Below, in pieces: positions 1 through 10,055 of a stretch of DNA of 64,000 bases. A program made the position numbers and the translations under genes. A model generated the notes under the pieces. The model had not been told where the DNA came from. It did no database searches and worked only from the letters and a program-made list of their open reading frames with translations. Origin of the DNA: Globodera rostochiensis (taxonomy: Eukaryota > Nematoda > Chromadorea > Rhabditida > Heteroderidae); assembly GCA_018350325.1 (NCBI GenBank), contig JAEVLN010000002.1:5997456-6061455 (forward strand), in the 5' to 3' direction. How positions within the stretch are numbered: the first letter of the stretch is position 1; every line of letters begins with the position of its first letter.

Positions 1-74
1 GATTTTGAGCTTAAAAATGAATCATTGAAATAGAACGAATTTTCGAAAAGGTTTCGCGAGCCATAATGGAATCT

Positions 75-335
75 TTGATCAGAACATCGGATACCCGGGT
101 CTCGGATCACAGCGGACTCTATAGTCCTAATGCTGATCAAAGAACGGACCGCTGATGAGAAAATAGACCCAATGACCAGAAGCGTAAGCAGCGAATGGAC
201 CGATGATCGGAATATGATCAGAGAATGGACGCGATGATTCTGATCAAAAAAGGAACCCGATGACCCCAATGATCAGAAATGAAGCCGATGACCAGAACAT
301 GATCAGAGTATGATCTATACCCTGACCAAAGAATG
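75..335. repeat. Degenerate short repeat rich in TGATCAG / CCGATGA words
   Basis: The words TGATCAG, GATGATC, CCGATGA and GAATGGAC recur at irregular spacing over about 250 bases. It reads like a decayed minisatellite. No open frame or terminal inverted repeat was seen, and I see nothing in bases 1-75 either. Confidence 0.5.
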
Positions 336-349
336 ATACTCTCCAAAAT

Positions 350-715
350 TTAATCGGATAAAAACCAACTTCCGGCCATTGTCAAAAGTCCCGCAGCGTC
401 GCCGTTGCTGACGGGCGCCTTGCGCTGCGACCTGCGCAGTCCGGTGCCGTCCATGACTGCAACCATTGCGTCGCCTGCGGCAATTTCGCCAGAAGTTGTT
501 GCTGCCGATGTGGACGCGGCCTGAGCAGGCGCGAGGGATACGGTGGCGGACGAGCCTGACGGCGATGTCACCATTACGGTGCACGGAGCAACAACAGTAC
601 CAGCAGCTGCAGCGGCAGAAGCGGTTACGGTAGTTGCAGAAGATGGCACTTTTATGGGCACAAAGCGCTGGAACTCGTCGCCTCGATGGGTACGCCATTG
701 GCTGCCCACGCTCAT
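350..715 (-). CDS. Hypothetical Ala/Thr/Ser-rich protein, possible 5' exon
   Basis: An ATG at 713-715 opens 121 codons on the minus strand, starting MSVGSQWRTHRGDEFQRFVP and continuing into low-complexity Ala, Thr, Ser and Val segments, then a basic GLRRSQRKAPV stretch near residue 92. GC content is well above the surroundings, as for the other exons in this part. No domain is recognised. The frame ends at a TAA soon after GDAAGLLTMAG, but a splice donor before the stop (for example the GTC after KAP) is equally possible, so the 3' end is uncertain. There is no clear acceptor AG just before the ATG. Two other frames are also open here, so coding is plausible but not proven. The function is unknown. 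Confidence 0.35.
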   Translation of the reverse strand: MSVGSQWRTHRGDEFQRFVPIKVPSSATTVTASAAAAAGTVVAPCTVMVTSPSGSSATVSLAPAQAASTSAATTSGEIAAGDAMVAVMDGTGLRRSQRKAPVSNGDAAGLLTMAGSWFLSD

Positions 716-854
716 TAGAACATGAAAACATTGGAATTTTTGTTAAAAAAATTGGGGCAAAACGTTATTCAACAAAATTGTTTCCCTTAAGAGCTAGCCC
801 ATTCAGCCTCTAGGTCGTATTTTCATGACGAAGTAAGATGCCACGCGGTACACC

Positions 855-900
855 TGAAAACGGAGCCGCGAAAACGGAGCCGGTAGAAAACGGAGCCGCG
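855..900. repeat. Left terminal array, unit GAAAACGGAGCCGC
   Basis: About three units of GAAAACGGAGCC with spacers CGC or GGTA. They are the reverse complement of the array near the right end of the same element. Confidence 0.8.
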
Positions 901-964
901 TATAGGTCCAGACATGACATCCATTTTATCACTTCCTAGTTCGTTTTATGAACTAGGATTAGCC

Positions 965-1273
965 TCAATCTACTATTAAACTAAAAGTAGGCAGATGAGT
1001 TACCGACGCGTGGCCACGAGGAGGAAACCCCACAATTGCCAAAATATTATTATCGATGTCCCTGTATTTTCTGCGATTTAGTTGGGCCATCCCCTCTAAC
1101 CATTCCTTCAAAATCGGCATCTTTCCCTTTTGGATGACTTTGATACCCTCAATAAATTTCCAAATTGATGGATGGTCCATGGCCATAGTTCTCAAGTGAC
1201 CATCGGAAGCGACGTCAAAATATTTCAAAGTAATAAGAAGAGATTTTGATTTGACATTTGGGTATTTGATCAA
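965..1273 (-). pseudogene. MULE-type transposase C-terminal fragment
   Basis: A 102-codon open minus-strand frame, bounded upstream by an in-frame TAG and starting with TTG rather than ATG. Residues 34-43 read HPSIWKFIEG and are followed by a basic, charged segment (LKEWLEGMAQLNRRKYRDID). This matches the pattern I know from the region after the NNxxExWH motif in MULE/FLYWCH-associated transposases, where HPxIWxFIxxLKxEQ is common. Only this C-terminal portion remains: the catalytic DDE region and the zinc-binding N-terminus are absent. It lies inside the element with a 9-bp TSD, so element type and ORF agree. The family assignment is by memory of the motif, not by search. Confidence 0.55.
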
Positions 1274-1480
1274 CTAATCTAATGGAAGAGGCCCCGAAAA
1301 TGTTGGCCATTGATGAGAGCAATTGGGGAGGCGGGTGGACTGCCGTAAAGTCATTTGCATTTGAATTGAGTGAGGCCTACTCATTTTACCATTGTACCAA
1401 ACTACACATCTTTTCCTAGTTTACACTGCGTAACTACATATTATACACAAAATTTTTGTTTTATTGTTATGGGGTATAAT

Positions 1481-1566
1481 GGCTCCGTTTTCGCGGGCTC
1501 CGTTTTCGTTCGGCTCCGTTTTCGCGGCTCCGTTTCCGCGGCTCCGTTTTCGCGGCTCCGTTTTCA
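1481..1566. repeat. Right terminal array, unit GGCTCCGTTTTCGC
   Basis: Six near-identical GGCTCCGTTTTCG units, one with CCG in place of TCG, forming the inverted partner of the array at 855-900. Confidence 0.85.
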
Positions 1567-1584
1567 CCTGCTCCGGATGCCACG

Positions 1585-2062
1585 TGCCAACAGTAAAACA
1601 AATTAAAAATTTTGAACGATTTTTGACTTCTAAAATATGCAAAGCTTTGATTCGGTGGAGTTTTCCCTACTTCTTTCTGCTTCTGCTGCTGCCTTTTCAT
1701 CGCATTTCCTTTGCTTCCCGTGGCCAACAAATTGTTTGGCTTAACCGGCTGCTGCTGCTGCTGCTTTGGCTTGGATGCTTCTGAAAATTCATCCTTTTTT
1801 TTACCCCAACTTTTTTAAATAATTTTGAAAAATTTTACGCGCTCTGATGATGTAAGAGGGGTGGCCCGGCAACGACATGGCGATGTGTGGGGCGCGTTGG
1901 AAAGGCGAAACTTTTGGCCAATGCTGGAGAAAGGTGGGGAGGGTTTGAAATGGCACACTATCAAACGACGGCTAAAATGTCCCCCGATGGAAAACCGTTC
2001 ATTTTGTCCCCTAACGGAAAATCGCTCAAAATGTTCCACGGTCAAAAGGTCCCACGGTCAAA
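1585..2062. other. Noncoding stretch ending in an imperfect AAAATGTYCC...CGGTC repeat
   Basis: Bases 1585-1820 hold T-rich DNA and a short CTG/TGC run with no convincing gene. From about 1,975 to 2,062 there are four to five imperfect units built from AAAATGTTCC and CACGGTCAAAA words. This resembles one terminal array of the kind seen in the elements at 846, 42,075 and 44,845, but no partner array was found. Confidence 0.4.
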
Positions 2063-2152
2063 AATGTTCCATGCCCATGTGTAAAATGCTTGTGGGATAT
2101 TTTGTCTGTAGACCTTTTGTCCGCGTACGGTTTGAACTTGCTTACTAAATTA

Positions 2153-2395
2153 AAAAGAGCTAAAAAGCAAACCGTGCCCGCCCAACTGGCGCCATCAGTA
2201 TTAACACTTTTCGCTGACTTAACAAATCAAATAAAATTGATACGCTACAAAAGCTTTCCGTTTATTGAGCCTTTAATCAAGCAAAAGCTTACCGAGATCG
2301 TCTTTTCTCAAAAAATATACGGCTTAATGCGTGTATTAACGTGCCAACTTGGCGCGCTGCGCTATAACTTCTTTAGACTAGGTTGGATTGCCTAG
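2153..2395 (+). other. Open frame fragment of unknown nature
   Basis: About 80 codons run without a stop (LTKLKRAKKQTVPAQLAPSV near the start, LTCQLGALRYNFFRLGWIA at the end) and finish at TAG. There is no suitable ATG at the beginning of the frame. No family is recognised. It could be a fragment of a transposase or simply noncoding; bases 2,400-2,650 hold nothing recognisable apart from two short GGCGCCA-containing palindromes. Confidence 0.2.
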
Positions 2396-2751
2396 CTCAT
2401 TTCTATTAATATCATTTGAAGATGTTGCGCCTTCGGGGATGGTACCAAACTTATTTGATTTGATTAACTAACAAAAAGATGCTTCGAAGAAGTTTAAATT
2501 GTTGGCGCCATGATGGGCGGCGGCGCCAAATTGACCCCTTACCGCTAAAAAGGCATTCAAACATTTGCCCCGAAGGTGTTTTTACAAATGCTAAAAATTG
2601 TTAGCAGTCTGAACGGAGCTCAACTTTTCGAAGAACGGCGGCGTTCTAATTTCGTTTAGGCAAAAGCGGGATTTTCGAATTTTCTCCCATTCCCCCCTCA
2701 CCCCTCCTCTGTGTACGCGCCATAGCGACCTGCTTCCCGTTCACGCCCATT

Positions 2752-5127
2752 TTACATGTCGTCTTGCTGTTGCTCGTTGTCGTTGAAGGAGCTGCAGCAG
2801 CAGCAGTGGTCGCATTTGTTGCTGTTGCCGTCGCCGCAACTGGCGCCGTCGGCAATACGTTCGTCGCGACGGGCGGCGGCAGCGCCGGTTGACAATTGCC
2901 AGTGCCAATATTTTGCTTGCCTGAATATTTTGTTGTTGTAATGAACTGATCAAACTCATTAAATCATGTGTTTGTTTATCTGCTCATCCAAATGCTCTTT
3001 ACATGTACATTTCTTGAGAAGAATAAATCATCTTTAAATCAAAAACAAGATTCTCAAGCCCGTCGATTAGTTGATTCCAAAGTGATCGGAATCGGTCTTA
3101 TCCAAAAATCAATGAACTGTTGTGTTCTTCCTTTTTGAAACAATTCCGGTCCTGTTCATTTTGACCAGCAAAAAACAGAAGAAGCAAATCAGTTGGACTA
3201 ACCAGGACCAGGACTTGATCGGAGCCATTTAAAGCTCTAATCATTCATTATTGATCCGAATGCGGAACAATTTTCTGATCAGTTGCTAACATTGTTGATT
3301 GTCGCCGCTCTCGCCGCCGCCGGCGCCGCTGCTCGGTGTGACGACGCGGAAGACGCGCGTCGGCGTGCGCAGAATTCGCTGGAAATTGCCAAGGAGACGC
3401 AACGGTCGCTGCTGCTGGTGGTGGGGGCGCAGTTGGGACGCGACAGCGTGTGAAAAGCGCGGGACGGCCACTTGCTGAGGTGGAAAAACGAAAGGTTTTA
3501 TTAAAATAAAATCAATTCAAAATTCATTCTTTATTCTAGGGTTGCTCCTCGACCCTTCGGGGGTAGGGTTTCTTCGAGGTTGGCGTGTCGGGGGGCTCGG
3601 GGGTGAGGCCCCAAAATGTCGGGAAACAACCCTAGTTTATTCTAAGTTGGGTAGTAGGCCCAGGACCGGAATTTTTGAAAAACCAGGACGGACCAAATTT
3701 TCAATCCCGTTTGCGTCTCTAAAAGAATTGACGCAATTAATTTTTGGAGTTCAAAGGGCGTCAAAAAACAGGGCTCCGAACGGTACTTACCGTATATACT
3801 GTTTTAATTCCACATGCGACATTGCTGTTCAACCTCCTCAGAAAGAGCGACATTATTACAGGGTGGGACATTATTACAGGGAGCGACATTATTTTTCAAC
3901 TTGTTTGGCGATATGTTCATCTATCACAAAAATTCTTCACTTTTTCCACACAATTTCTATACGTCACTCATTTCATTCAAAATGGGACATTATTGTTCAA
4001 CCTCGTCAGAAAAGGTGACATTATTAGAGGTGCGACATTACAGGGTGTGGAATTAAAACAGTATATACGGTATGTGTTATGAGGCAACACACAAATTTTT
4101 TTTTTTGTTTTAAATCACTAAAAAGGTGTTTCTAGGGGTTTTGAGGGTCGTAGAATCCGGATTTGACCTCGTTTCAACCGATTTCGAACCCCCGGACCCG
4201 AACTCGACAATTCCAGAATTTTTTTTCACATTTTTTCATTAAAATCGTCGATAAATTCGTTATTTTGCAAAACATAGTTGAATTTATGCCACCAAGCTGA
4301 ATTTTTTTATTCTGCACAACGCAATCAAAAATAAAATGTAACGGAAAATGCGAAAAAAACACATAAGTACCCTCCGAACCTCGCTTATTTGTTATACTCC
4401 TGGTTAACGTTTTCTGAACTAGGTTTTGTTTTTTTGCGCAAGATTTTCAAAAAAATACGAATCAAGGGATAAGGGGGGGGGGCGTACCGGCGGTGCCGAA
4501 CTATTGTTGTTGAGATTTGCAACCAAGGTTGCCAAGAAATTTCCCCAAAAAAACCCTCATCATCAAAGGTAAGCAAAAGCATCATGTTTTAAAAAAACAT
4601 CATCGATTTTTCAAAAAAATACAAAAATATGCAAAAGCATCAGATATCGATCGGAGCCCTTAATTTAAAATGCCATACATATATAATGCCAATTTGACGT
4701 TGGCAAAAAAGCTTTATAGTAAAATTTAAAAAATTGTCAATTTATGGTTTCGGGTACACAAAAAATCGTCAGACGACGTCAAAAAAAAAAAGTACCTATG
4801 GAAAAGTGAGAGCTTTCTGTGTCCAAACAATTTTGTCTTATTCTTTTTTTTTCGTCGTCGTCCGACGATTTTTGTGTGTAAGCGTCCGCACCATTTTAAA
4901 CCCACCGATTTTTTGGTGTTCTGCTGTAACGGTTGCGAAATCAACGCGTGCGGCGGGGCAGGAGCAACAGCAACACGCGTCGGCCCCGCAACGGACGACA
5001 ACAATTTTGGCTTCGTTTCATTGCTTACCGGCGAGTCCTCCGATTCCGCCGCCGGTAGTTGGCGGGCGGCGGCGCTGTGCTGCTGATGAAGATCATTTTC
5101 GATTTTAACGGTTGCGGAATTTGACAT
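2752..5127 (-). CDS. Hypothetical 199-aa protein, three exons
   Basis: Proposed exons on the minus strand are 5127-4906, 3474-3291 and 2945-2752 (222, 184 and 194 nt). The start ATG follows a TTTTTAG/GAAAATG junction, suitable for an intron or trans-splice acceptor. Intron 1 (GTGGGT ... CCACCTCAG) is phase 0 and about 1.4 kb; intron 2 (GTTAGC ... TTTGATCAG) is phase 1 and 345 bp. With these joins the frame is continuous and closes at TAA. Exon 1 (residues 1-74) is Ala/Pro/Ser-rich; exon 2 (75-135) is basic with a QQQ run and RLLGNFQRILRTPTRVFRVV; exon 3 (136-199) has KYWHWQL, a CDHCCCC cysteine cluster and an acidic Gln-rich tail. No signal peptide, membrane segment or known domain is seen, and I do not recognise the family. 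Intron 1 carries a mariner-type MITE. The opposite strand is also open over exon 2, so transcript data would decide. Confidence 0.55.
3788..4072. mobile_element. Tc1/mariner-type MITE with perfect 25-bp TIRs
   Basis: Termini at 3790-3814 and 4046-4070 are perfect 25-bp inverted repeats beginning CCGTATATACTG. Each is flanked by TA (3788-3789 and 4071-4072), the duplication made by Tc1/mariner transposases. The interior of about 230 bp holds several GCGACATTATTACAGGG-like subrepeats and no transposase frame. It sits in intron 1 of the 199-aa minus-strand gene. Perfect TIRs suggest recent insertion. Confidence 0.85.
4130..4250 (+). repeat. Dispersed repeat A (GATTTCGAACCCC family)
   Basis: Contains AGAATCCGGATTTGACCTCG, then ACCGATTTCGAACCCC and a T-rich tract. 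Similar segments lie at 8,436-8,520 and 45,755-45,860, so at least three diverged copies are in the window. Confidence 0.55.
4480..4525 (+). repeat. Hairpin repeat, truncated copy
   Basis: CGGCGGTGCCGA is followed after a gap by GTTGAGATTTGCAACCAA, the same right-hand sequence as in the copy at 58,290. The second arm of the hairpin is missing. Confidence 0.5.
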
Positions 5128-5159
5128 TTTCCTAAAAATGGGGGAAAAAAATGTTGCCA

Positions 5160-5400
5160 AAAGATTTTCTAATAGAAGTAAAAAGAGCAATTGAAAATTT
5201 TATATGCAAATTAAAGGCATTTCGGAAAATTTTTGAAAGTAAGCAGAAAATTTTCATTTTTTTGGTGGCAGAATTTGTAGTTGCGAAAAAGTCAATTTTT
5301 AGGAGTGCATTTTTTGAAGATTTTCACAGAAGTCGATCCTTACTATTAGGGGTGTATTTTTTTGTTTTTATTGCATTTTTGTTAAGGAATTTTTTGAAAA
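5160..5400 (+). repeat. Dispersed repeat B, copy 1
   Basis: Ends with AAGTCGATCCTTAC then AGGGGTGTATTTTTTTG. The copy at 49,430-49,540 shares the same order of words (GTGCATTTTTGAA, AAGTCGATCCTTA, GGGGTGTATTTTT). Confidence 0.55.
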
Positions 5401-6890
5401 ATGGCGAAATATGGAAAAAGGGATTATAAAATGGGCTCTAGAAGCTCCAAAGCTAAAAATACTATTTATGTCATTTAGAAGCCGTTTCAAATGCGCAAAA
5501 AAATGGTTTTCCATATAATTAGCGGCCCTAATAATTAAAGCAAACTTTTGCCTTAATTTGTAAGCGAGAGAGGGAAAATGGATTGATAGGGGAAGAATTG
5601 GCGGCCGGTCGCATAATGACAAAAAATTGGTGAGACAAAGTGACGACACAAACAAAAATTGGTAAATCTTTTTTAGAAACAAAAACAAAATTGTGTGGTG
5701 AAAGCCCAAAATTTGTTCATGTAATAGTATCAATTGAACTGCAGCCCATCTTCACCTATTAAAAATCAAAACAATTTCACCCCAAGCTATAAAATATGTT
5801 AATTTTTTTTTTTTGTTAATTATAGGAAAACGGTGCAAATTTTGAATGCCAAAATAGTACTAATATGTAGAAGAAGATCACATTTGGGGGGGGGGGGGGG
5901 AGGGGGAACTTTAAATCAATTTGATTTTTTTGAAAAAAACAATGCCCTCTTTTTATTTTGAAAAAATATAGGTATACGCTTTCAACAATTATTAGGGGTA
6001 AAAAGAAAGCGCAAACTACAAAAAAAGTATGGCCCGAAATGCTGGAAATTTTGAAAAAAACATTTTTTTAGTCTTCTGGCCAGCCATGACTTTTTTGTTA
6101 GTTTGTCCAATCGTTTAGCTTTTACTTGTTGGGTGGCTTCTCTTCATTAAAAGCTTTTGAACAAAATAAAAGTTTCGAGGTGGAACGAATTCGTCTTTCG
6201 CTTAAATACATATTTTGGGTTTTTCGAAATTCATTAATAAAATGTACCCATAAAAATTTGTTTTCCCTGGACTATAAAAACCAATTACCTGAATAGCTAA
6301 AATAGATGAATTGTATGTATTTGGAAAATAATATAAAAAAGTGATTTCATGTGAAAATTTGGGGCGGGAAATGAAAAAAATAAAAAAAGACATAAAAAAC
6401 GATTTTTTCAGGGCGGGAAATGAAAAAAAACCAAAATGAATGAAAAAAGCAATAAATTTAAAAAGGGTGTCCGATATTTGAATTAACTTAACGATAATAT
6501 CGCGAGCTTCATCTGATGTGACGTTGGACCAAATCGATTCAGATTGAAGAGAGTTTTATAAAGCTTTCGACATCCGGACCATTCGATGGAAGCGGATCAA
6601 ATGTCCGTTTTAGGGACTGAAATTTTCACCCTCCCCCCCCCCCCCCCTATAAATATGGCCCGGCGTTTTTATCAAAATTTACAAAACTCTATTTTTGCCC
6701 ATTAGTCCCGGTTTTTCACGTGTTTTTACCTCAGTCCCAAGCTTTTAATCCCGCTCGCGAGTTTTGCTTAGAATCCGCCGCTCCCGCTCAACTTGGGTAT
6801 AGAAGTTAGGGAAATCGGTAAATTCCGGGGAAGTTTTGGGTCAGCATTGAAAGTCTAAAACTTTTTTAAAAATCAACCAAACCAAACAAC
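5401..6890. other. Intergenic, AT-rich, with long G and C homopolymers
   Basis: No supported gene. Notable are an uninterrupted G run near 5,886-5,900 and a C run near 6,633-6,648. Short open frames are random in appearance. Confidence 0.5.
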
Positions 6891-8400
6891 CAAGATGTCA
6901 TTCGAAAAAGTTCTGAATGCGAAGAAGCTTAAAGCTTTCGAATAGCATCTTTTTACCCCGAATGCGGCGCCCCATCGTTTTCAGGCCGTGCCGTGCCGGT
7001 CCGAAATTTCCCGCGCGACCCCAATGTTTAGAAAAGATTTTATGCGACAAAAAAAATTTTTGGGCGGCGTGCCATTTTTGTTGTGCTTTGAGGGCAAAAG
7101 CGCGACAACAACGACAACAAAAAAATAATTTGCTCTCAATCTTCAATATAATACATATTTATGAAATTTTGAGGGGAGCACAAAATGGACGGGAAATCGG
7201 GGAGGGGGATGGGGGGGGGGGTGGCAGGGGAATGGACGGACCTTCGCCTGCCTCTCTCTTCTCTGTGTATAACGTGTGTTGAATGTGCTGTGTGCAGCAG
7301 CAGCAGACACTAATCATCAAGCAGGACAGACACACAGAGACAGGGGGGCATAGAGTAACGCACCAAAGAGCTCTCTCATTTGCCCGCACTCTCTCGGCAC
7401 ACACACACCCAGAGAAGCGAGAGCCGTGACGAGACAGTGTGCGTGCCATGTTTGGTTGATCGACAGCGCTGCTCTGCTTGCGCCACGCGTACGCACAGAT
7501 TTGCACCACCACGCGTGCGTGCGCGTCTCTGCCAGCCAAAATCGAACCAACTGACTGACTTCAACAGGTGAAGCAACGGGGCTTACGGTAGCCACTGGGT
7601 GAAGGAATTCGTGGCGAAAAAAGCACAGCTGGATGACACGCAATGTGTCGGGGAAACTCTGAGAACACTTCTTAAATTGATAAATAAAATTAATTTTGGA
7701 TTGAGCATTGAAAATGCAAGTAAAAGGATTTGAAAAATATTTTTTAATTGGAAACGTAAAAAGCAATGATTATTTTTAAACTTATAATAGGCCCTAAGTA
7801 AATATTTTACATATAAGAAAATTAAATTAATTCCTTCAAATCATTTTCATCCTCTTACAACCCCGTTACTTCGCTTTTAGATTTTCTTGCTTTTTTTGTT
7901 AGGAAATTTATCGAAAAAGGAAAATTTTCAAAAGGTAATGAATTTTGTTAAGAAACATGTTCAAAATTTGCGAAAAATGGGAACAATGTAGCGAAAATTT
8001 ATGCTTTTTTTCGCGCGGTTTTTCAAATACGTACCTACCTTTTTTTACAGCGAGAGGGAGTCGGCGGTTCAGATAGGCGCCGCCGAGAAGATTTTGTTGA
8101 TTCAATTTGTTCACAGATTTCAGCCAAACAATTTGAAAAAAATCCCCACCCTCTAATAAATCCCTCACTCTCTGAGTATAATCCCCCATATGGGATTAAA
8201 AGAGTAAATACGGTAATCGATATAAACATTTATAAAATGAAAATTTTTTGCTTATCCATTTTTCCATTTTATTTTACCTTTTCATTGTTGTATATGCCAC
8301 AAATTTTTATAATATTATAAAATAAGCGTTGAAATTTATTTAAATTTCTTGATAAAGGGGCTCAAATGGATTTGAAAAACGTTTAAAATTCTTTGACTTT
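6891..8400. other. Intergenic region with CpG-rich low-complexity block
   Basis: An ATG at 6895 opens only 16 codons. Bases 7,160-7,560 are compositionally biased, with G-runs, CAG and CACACA tracts and GAGA stretches. Open frames there occur on both strands and look like products of base composition rather than genes. The remainder to 8,400 is AT-rich apart from the hairpin repeat at 8,052. Confidence 0.4.
8052..8130 (+). repeat. Hairpin repeat copy (GGCGGTTCAGATAGGCGCCGCC)
   Basis: GTCGGCGGTTCAGATAGGCG is followed by CCGCCGAGAAGATTTTG, then CAATTTGTTCACAGATTT. Order and sequence parallel the copy at 58,290, including the downstream TTGATTCAATTTGTT segment. Confidence 0.6.
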
Positions 8401-8435
8401 CTGTGAATTTTTCATCAAATTATGATGCTTCTATT

Positions 8436-8520
8436 TTTCGGAATGTCCCACCCCGACCCAATTTCGAACATCGTACCCAAATTCGAATAATTTCAAAAAT
8501 TAATTTTTTCAAAATCTATA
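8436..8520 (+). repeat. Dispersed repeat A, second copy
   Basis: CCCGACCCAATTTCGAACAT and CCCAAATTCGAATAATTT resemble the repeats at 4,130 and 45,755. No gene is supported between 8,400 and 9,050. Confidence 0.4.
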
Positions 8521-9054
8521 CCGAATGTTTCTACTTTCACCGAATTGGGATTCGTTCCGTCGCCAAACACTGCTATTTTGCTTCTTTAACCCATTTCCTT
8601 TCCTTACCACAATTACCATCGATTGATTTATTGATTAAACAATGCGCAAATGCCGCCGTGCATAGAATTACGACGTTTTCAACACACACAAAATGTACAT
8701 AACTTTTCCCTTTTTCTGTTCTTTTTCGCCGTCGACCCGTTTTTTAAATTACTTTTAAACCAATATAATTGTTGATGAATACGATTATTTGCCCTTCAAA
8801 TACCTGACAATGTTTGCCAACGAAACTCACGCCTTTTGCAGTTAGAACAAATCCATCCGAATTTCAGTTAGAATTCTCCTCTTTTTCTTGGGGAAAAATC
8901 AAATTTTTAATTATTAGTCAAGAAATGAATCTAGGGCTTGCTTTTGGAAATTAAAGTCCGTTTTTATATGAGCATTTTAAATTTTTATGGAATTTCCGGG
9001 CAAAAGATTAATTTCGATTTTTTCCAGACGCTTTTAAAAATTTAATTTTGTGAA

Positions 9055-9812
9055 ATGCCAAAACCAAATTCTTCGGTCGGCCGTATGAAGCATTTGCTGG
9101 ACACGGGCAATGGGGCGGACGTTCACTTTTTGGTGGGGGGAGCAGACGAAAAGGAGGCAAGTTCTGAAAAATAGTGAAACATGACCTGGCCTCTTTTTTG
9201 GCTCAATCATCAATTTAAACTCCATCCCCGCAAACCGTTGTACCGGGCTTCACCCCCAACTGCACACCCCGAACCCCGACCTAGGTAGCGAAGCTCGATA
9301 AGCGCGTCAGCGCTTTACCTGGCACACAGAGAGGGTTGTACATCACTCCACTAGTTACTTTAATTAATAAATATGTCAATTTTAAAATTTTTTTTAAAGC
9401 TTCTGGCAGCCCATAAAGCGATTCTGATGGCGGCCTCCGACGTTTTTGAGGCAATGTTTCCTTTTGATGCCCGAAATGCAGGTAAGCTGAAAAATAATTC
9501 AAAATTTTTAGTGGGAGGGGCAAGCCAAAAAAAAAAAAAAATTTTTTGATTAAATTTTTAGACCCTTCGGAAGAGACTAAACCCGTGGAGGTGCTCGACG
9601 TGGAGGTGGGGGCGTTCAAGGCGATGCTCAGCTTTATTTATGCGGACGATGTGAGCGGGTTGAACGGGGACAATGCAATCGCTGTGCTTTATGCTGGTCA
9701 GTAAATTTTTATGGATTTTTACATTTTCGGTTTAAATTTTATTTAAGCTAAAAAATATGATCTTCCTGAACTTGTCGCTTTGTGTCTGAACTTTCCCATA
9801 CCGGAGCTCTGA
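9055..9812 (+). CDS. BTB/POZ domain portion (127 aa to the first stop)
   Basis: Exons 9055-9156, 9400-9481, 9562-9696 and 9748-9812 join in frame to 127 codons plus TGA. The start ATG is followed by MPKPNSSVGRMKHLLDTGNG, then ADVHFLVG and LLAAHKAILMAASDVFEAMF, the diagnostic BTB core, and later FIYADD and VLYAAKKYDLPELVALC. Intron 1 begins GCAAGT, a GC donor with otherwise perfect consensus; the nearby GT would put a stop in frame. If translated alone this would be a BTB-only protein. The TGA replaces what is probably an Arg codon (CGA to TGA), so I read it as a disabling mutation. A short BTB-only product cannot be excluded. Confidence 0.7.
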
Positions 9813-10055
9813 ACAATATTTTTCTCGCGGTTGACGAGACTCGCTTTCTTGGGGAAGAGGTGTGAGAGGAGCGGCCATTTTATAGAGGGGAACGAGGGGG
9901 GGGGGCAAATTGTAACTGATTTTTAATCCTAAATTAATTTTATAAGTTTTTTACACAACCATGATTAATTATTTTATTATAAATCGGGCTCGCCGCTATC
10001 AAATACTGTAATAATATGTAAAATTAAATAAAAAATACTTTGATTACATTTTTGG

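Larger units (their letters stand above)
837..1584. mobile_element. Mutator-like element with tandem-repeat inverted termini (730 bp plus 9-bp TSD)
   Basis: The element spans 846-1575 and is flanked by the identical 9-mer GATGCCACG at 837-845 and 1576-1584. The left end begins CGGTACACCTGAAAACGG and the right end, reverse complemented, begins CGGAGCAGGTGAAAACGG. Inside each end the terminus is an array of GAAAACGGAGCCGC-type units: about three on the left (855-900) and about six on the right (1,481-1,566). A 9-bp duplication is typical of the Mutator superfamily, and a fragment resembling the C-terminal part of a MULE-type transposase lies inside in reverse orientation. The internal region lacks a complete transposase, so this copy is non-autonomous. 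Confidence 0.75.

Noticed and set aside
3296..3453. Alternative + strand coding (Ala-rich, then DDAEDARRRAQNSLEIAKET)
   Set aside because: It has no ATG, and no matching splice partners were found on the + strand, while the minus-strand exon fits a three-exon model with correct phases.
6917..7539. Frames of 121 and 126 codons on opposite strands
   Set aside because: Both cross G-runs, CA repeats and GA tracts and have low-complexity translations; no motif or splice support.
7160..7560. CpG-rich block as a promoter island
   Set aside because: No gene start is supported on either side close enough, and the composition can be explained by low-complexity repeats.
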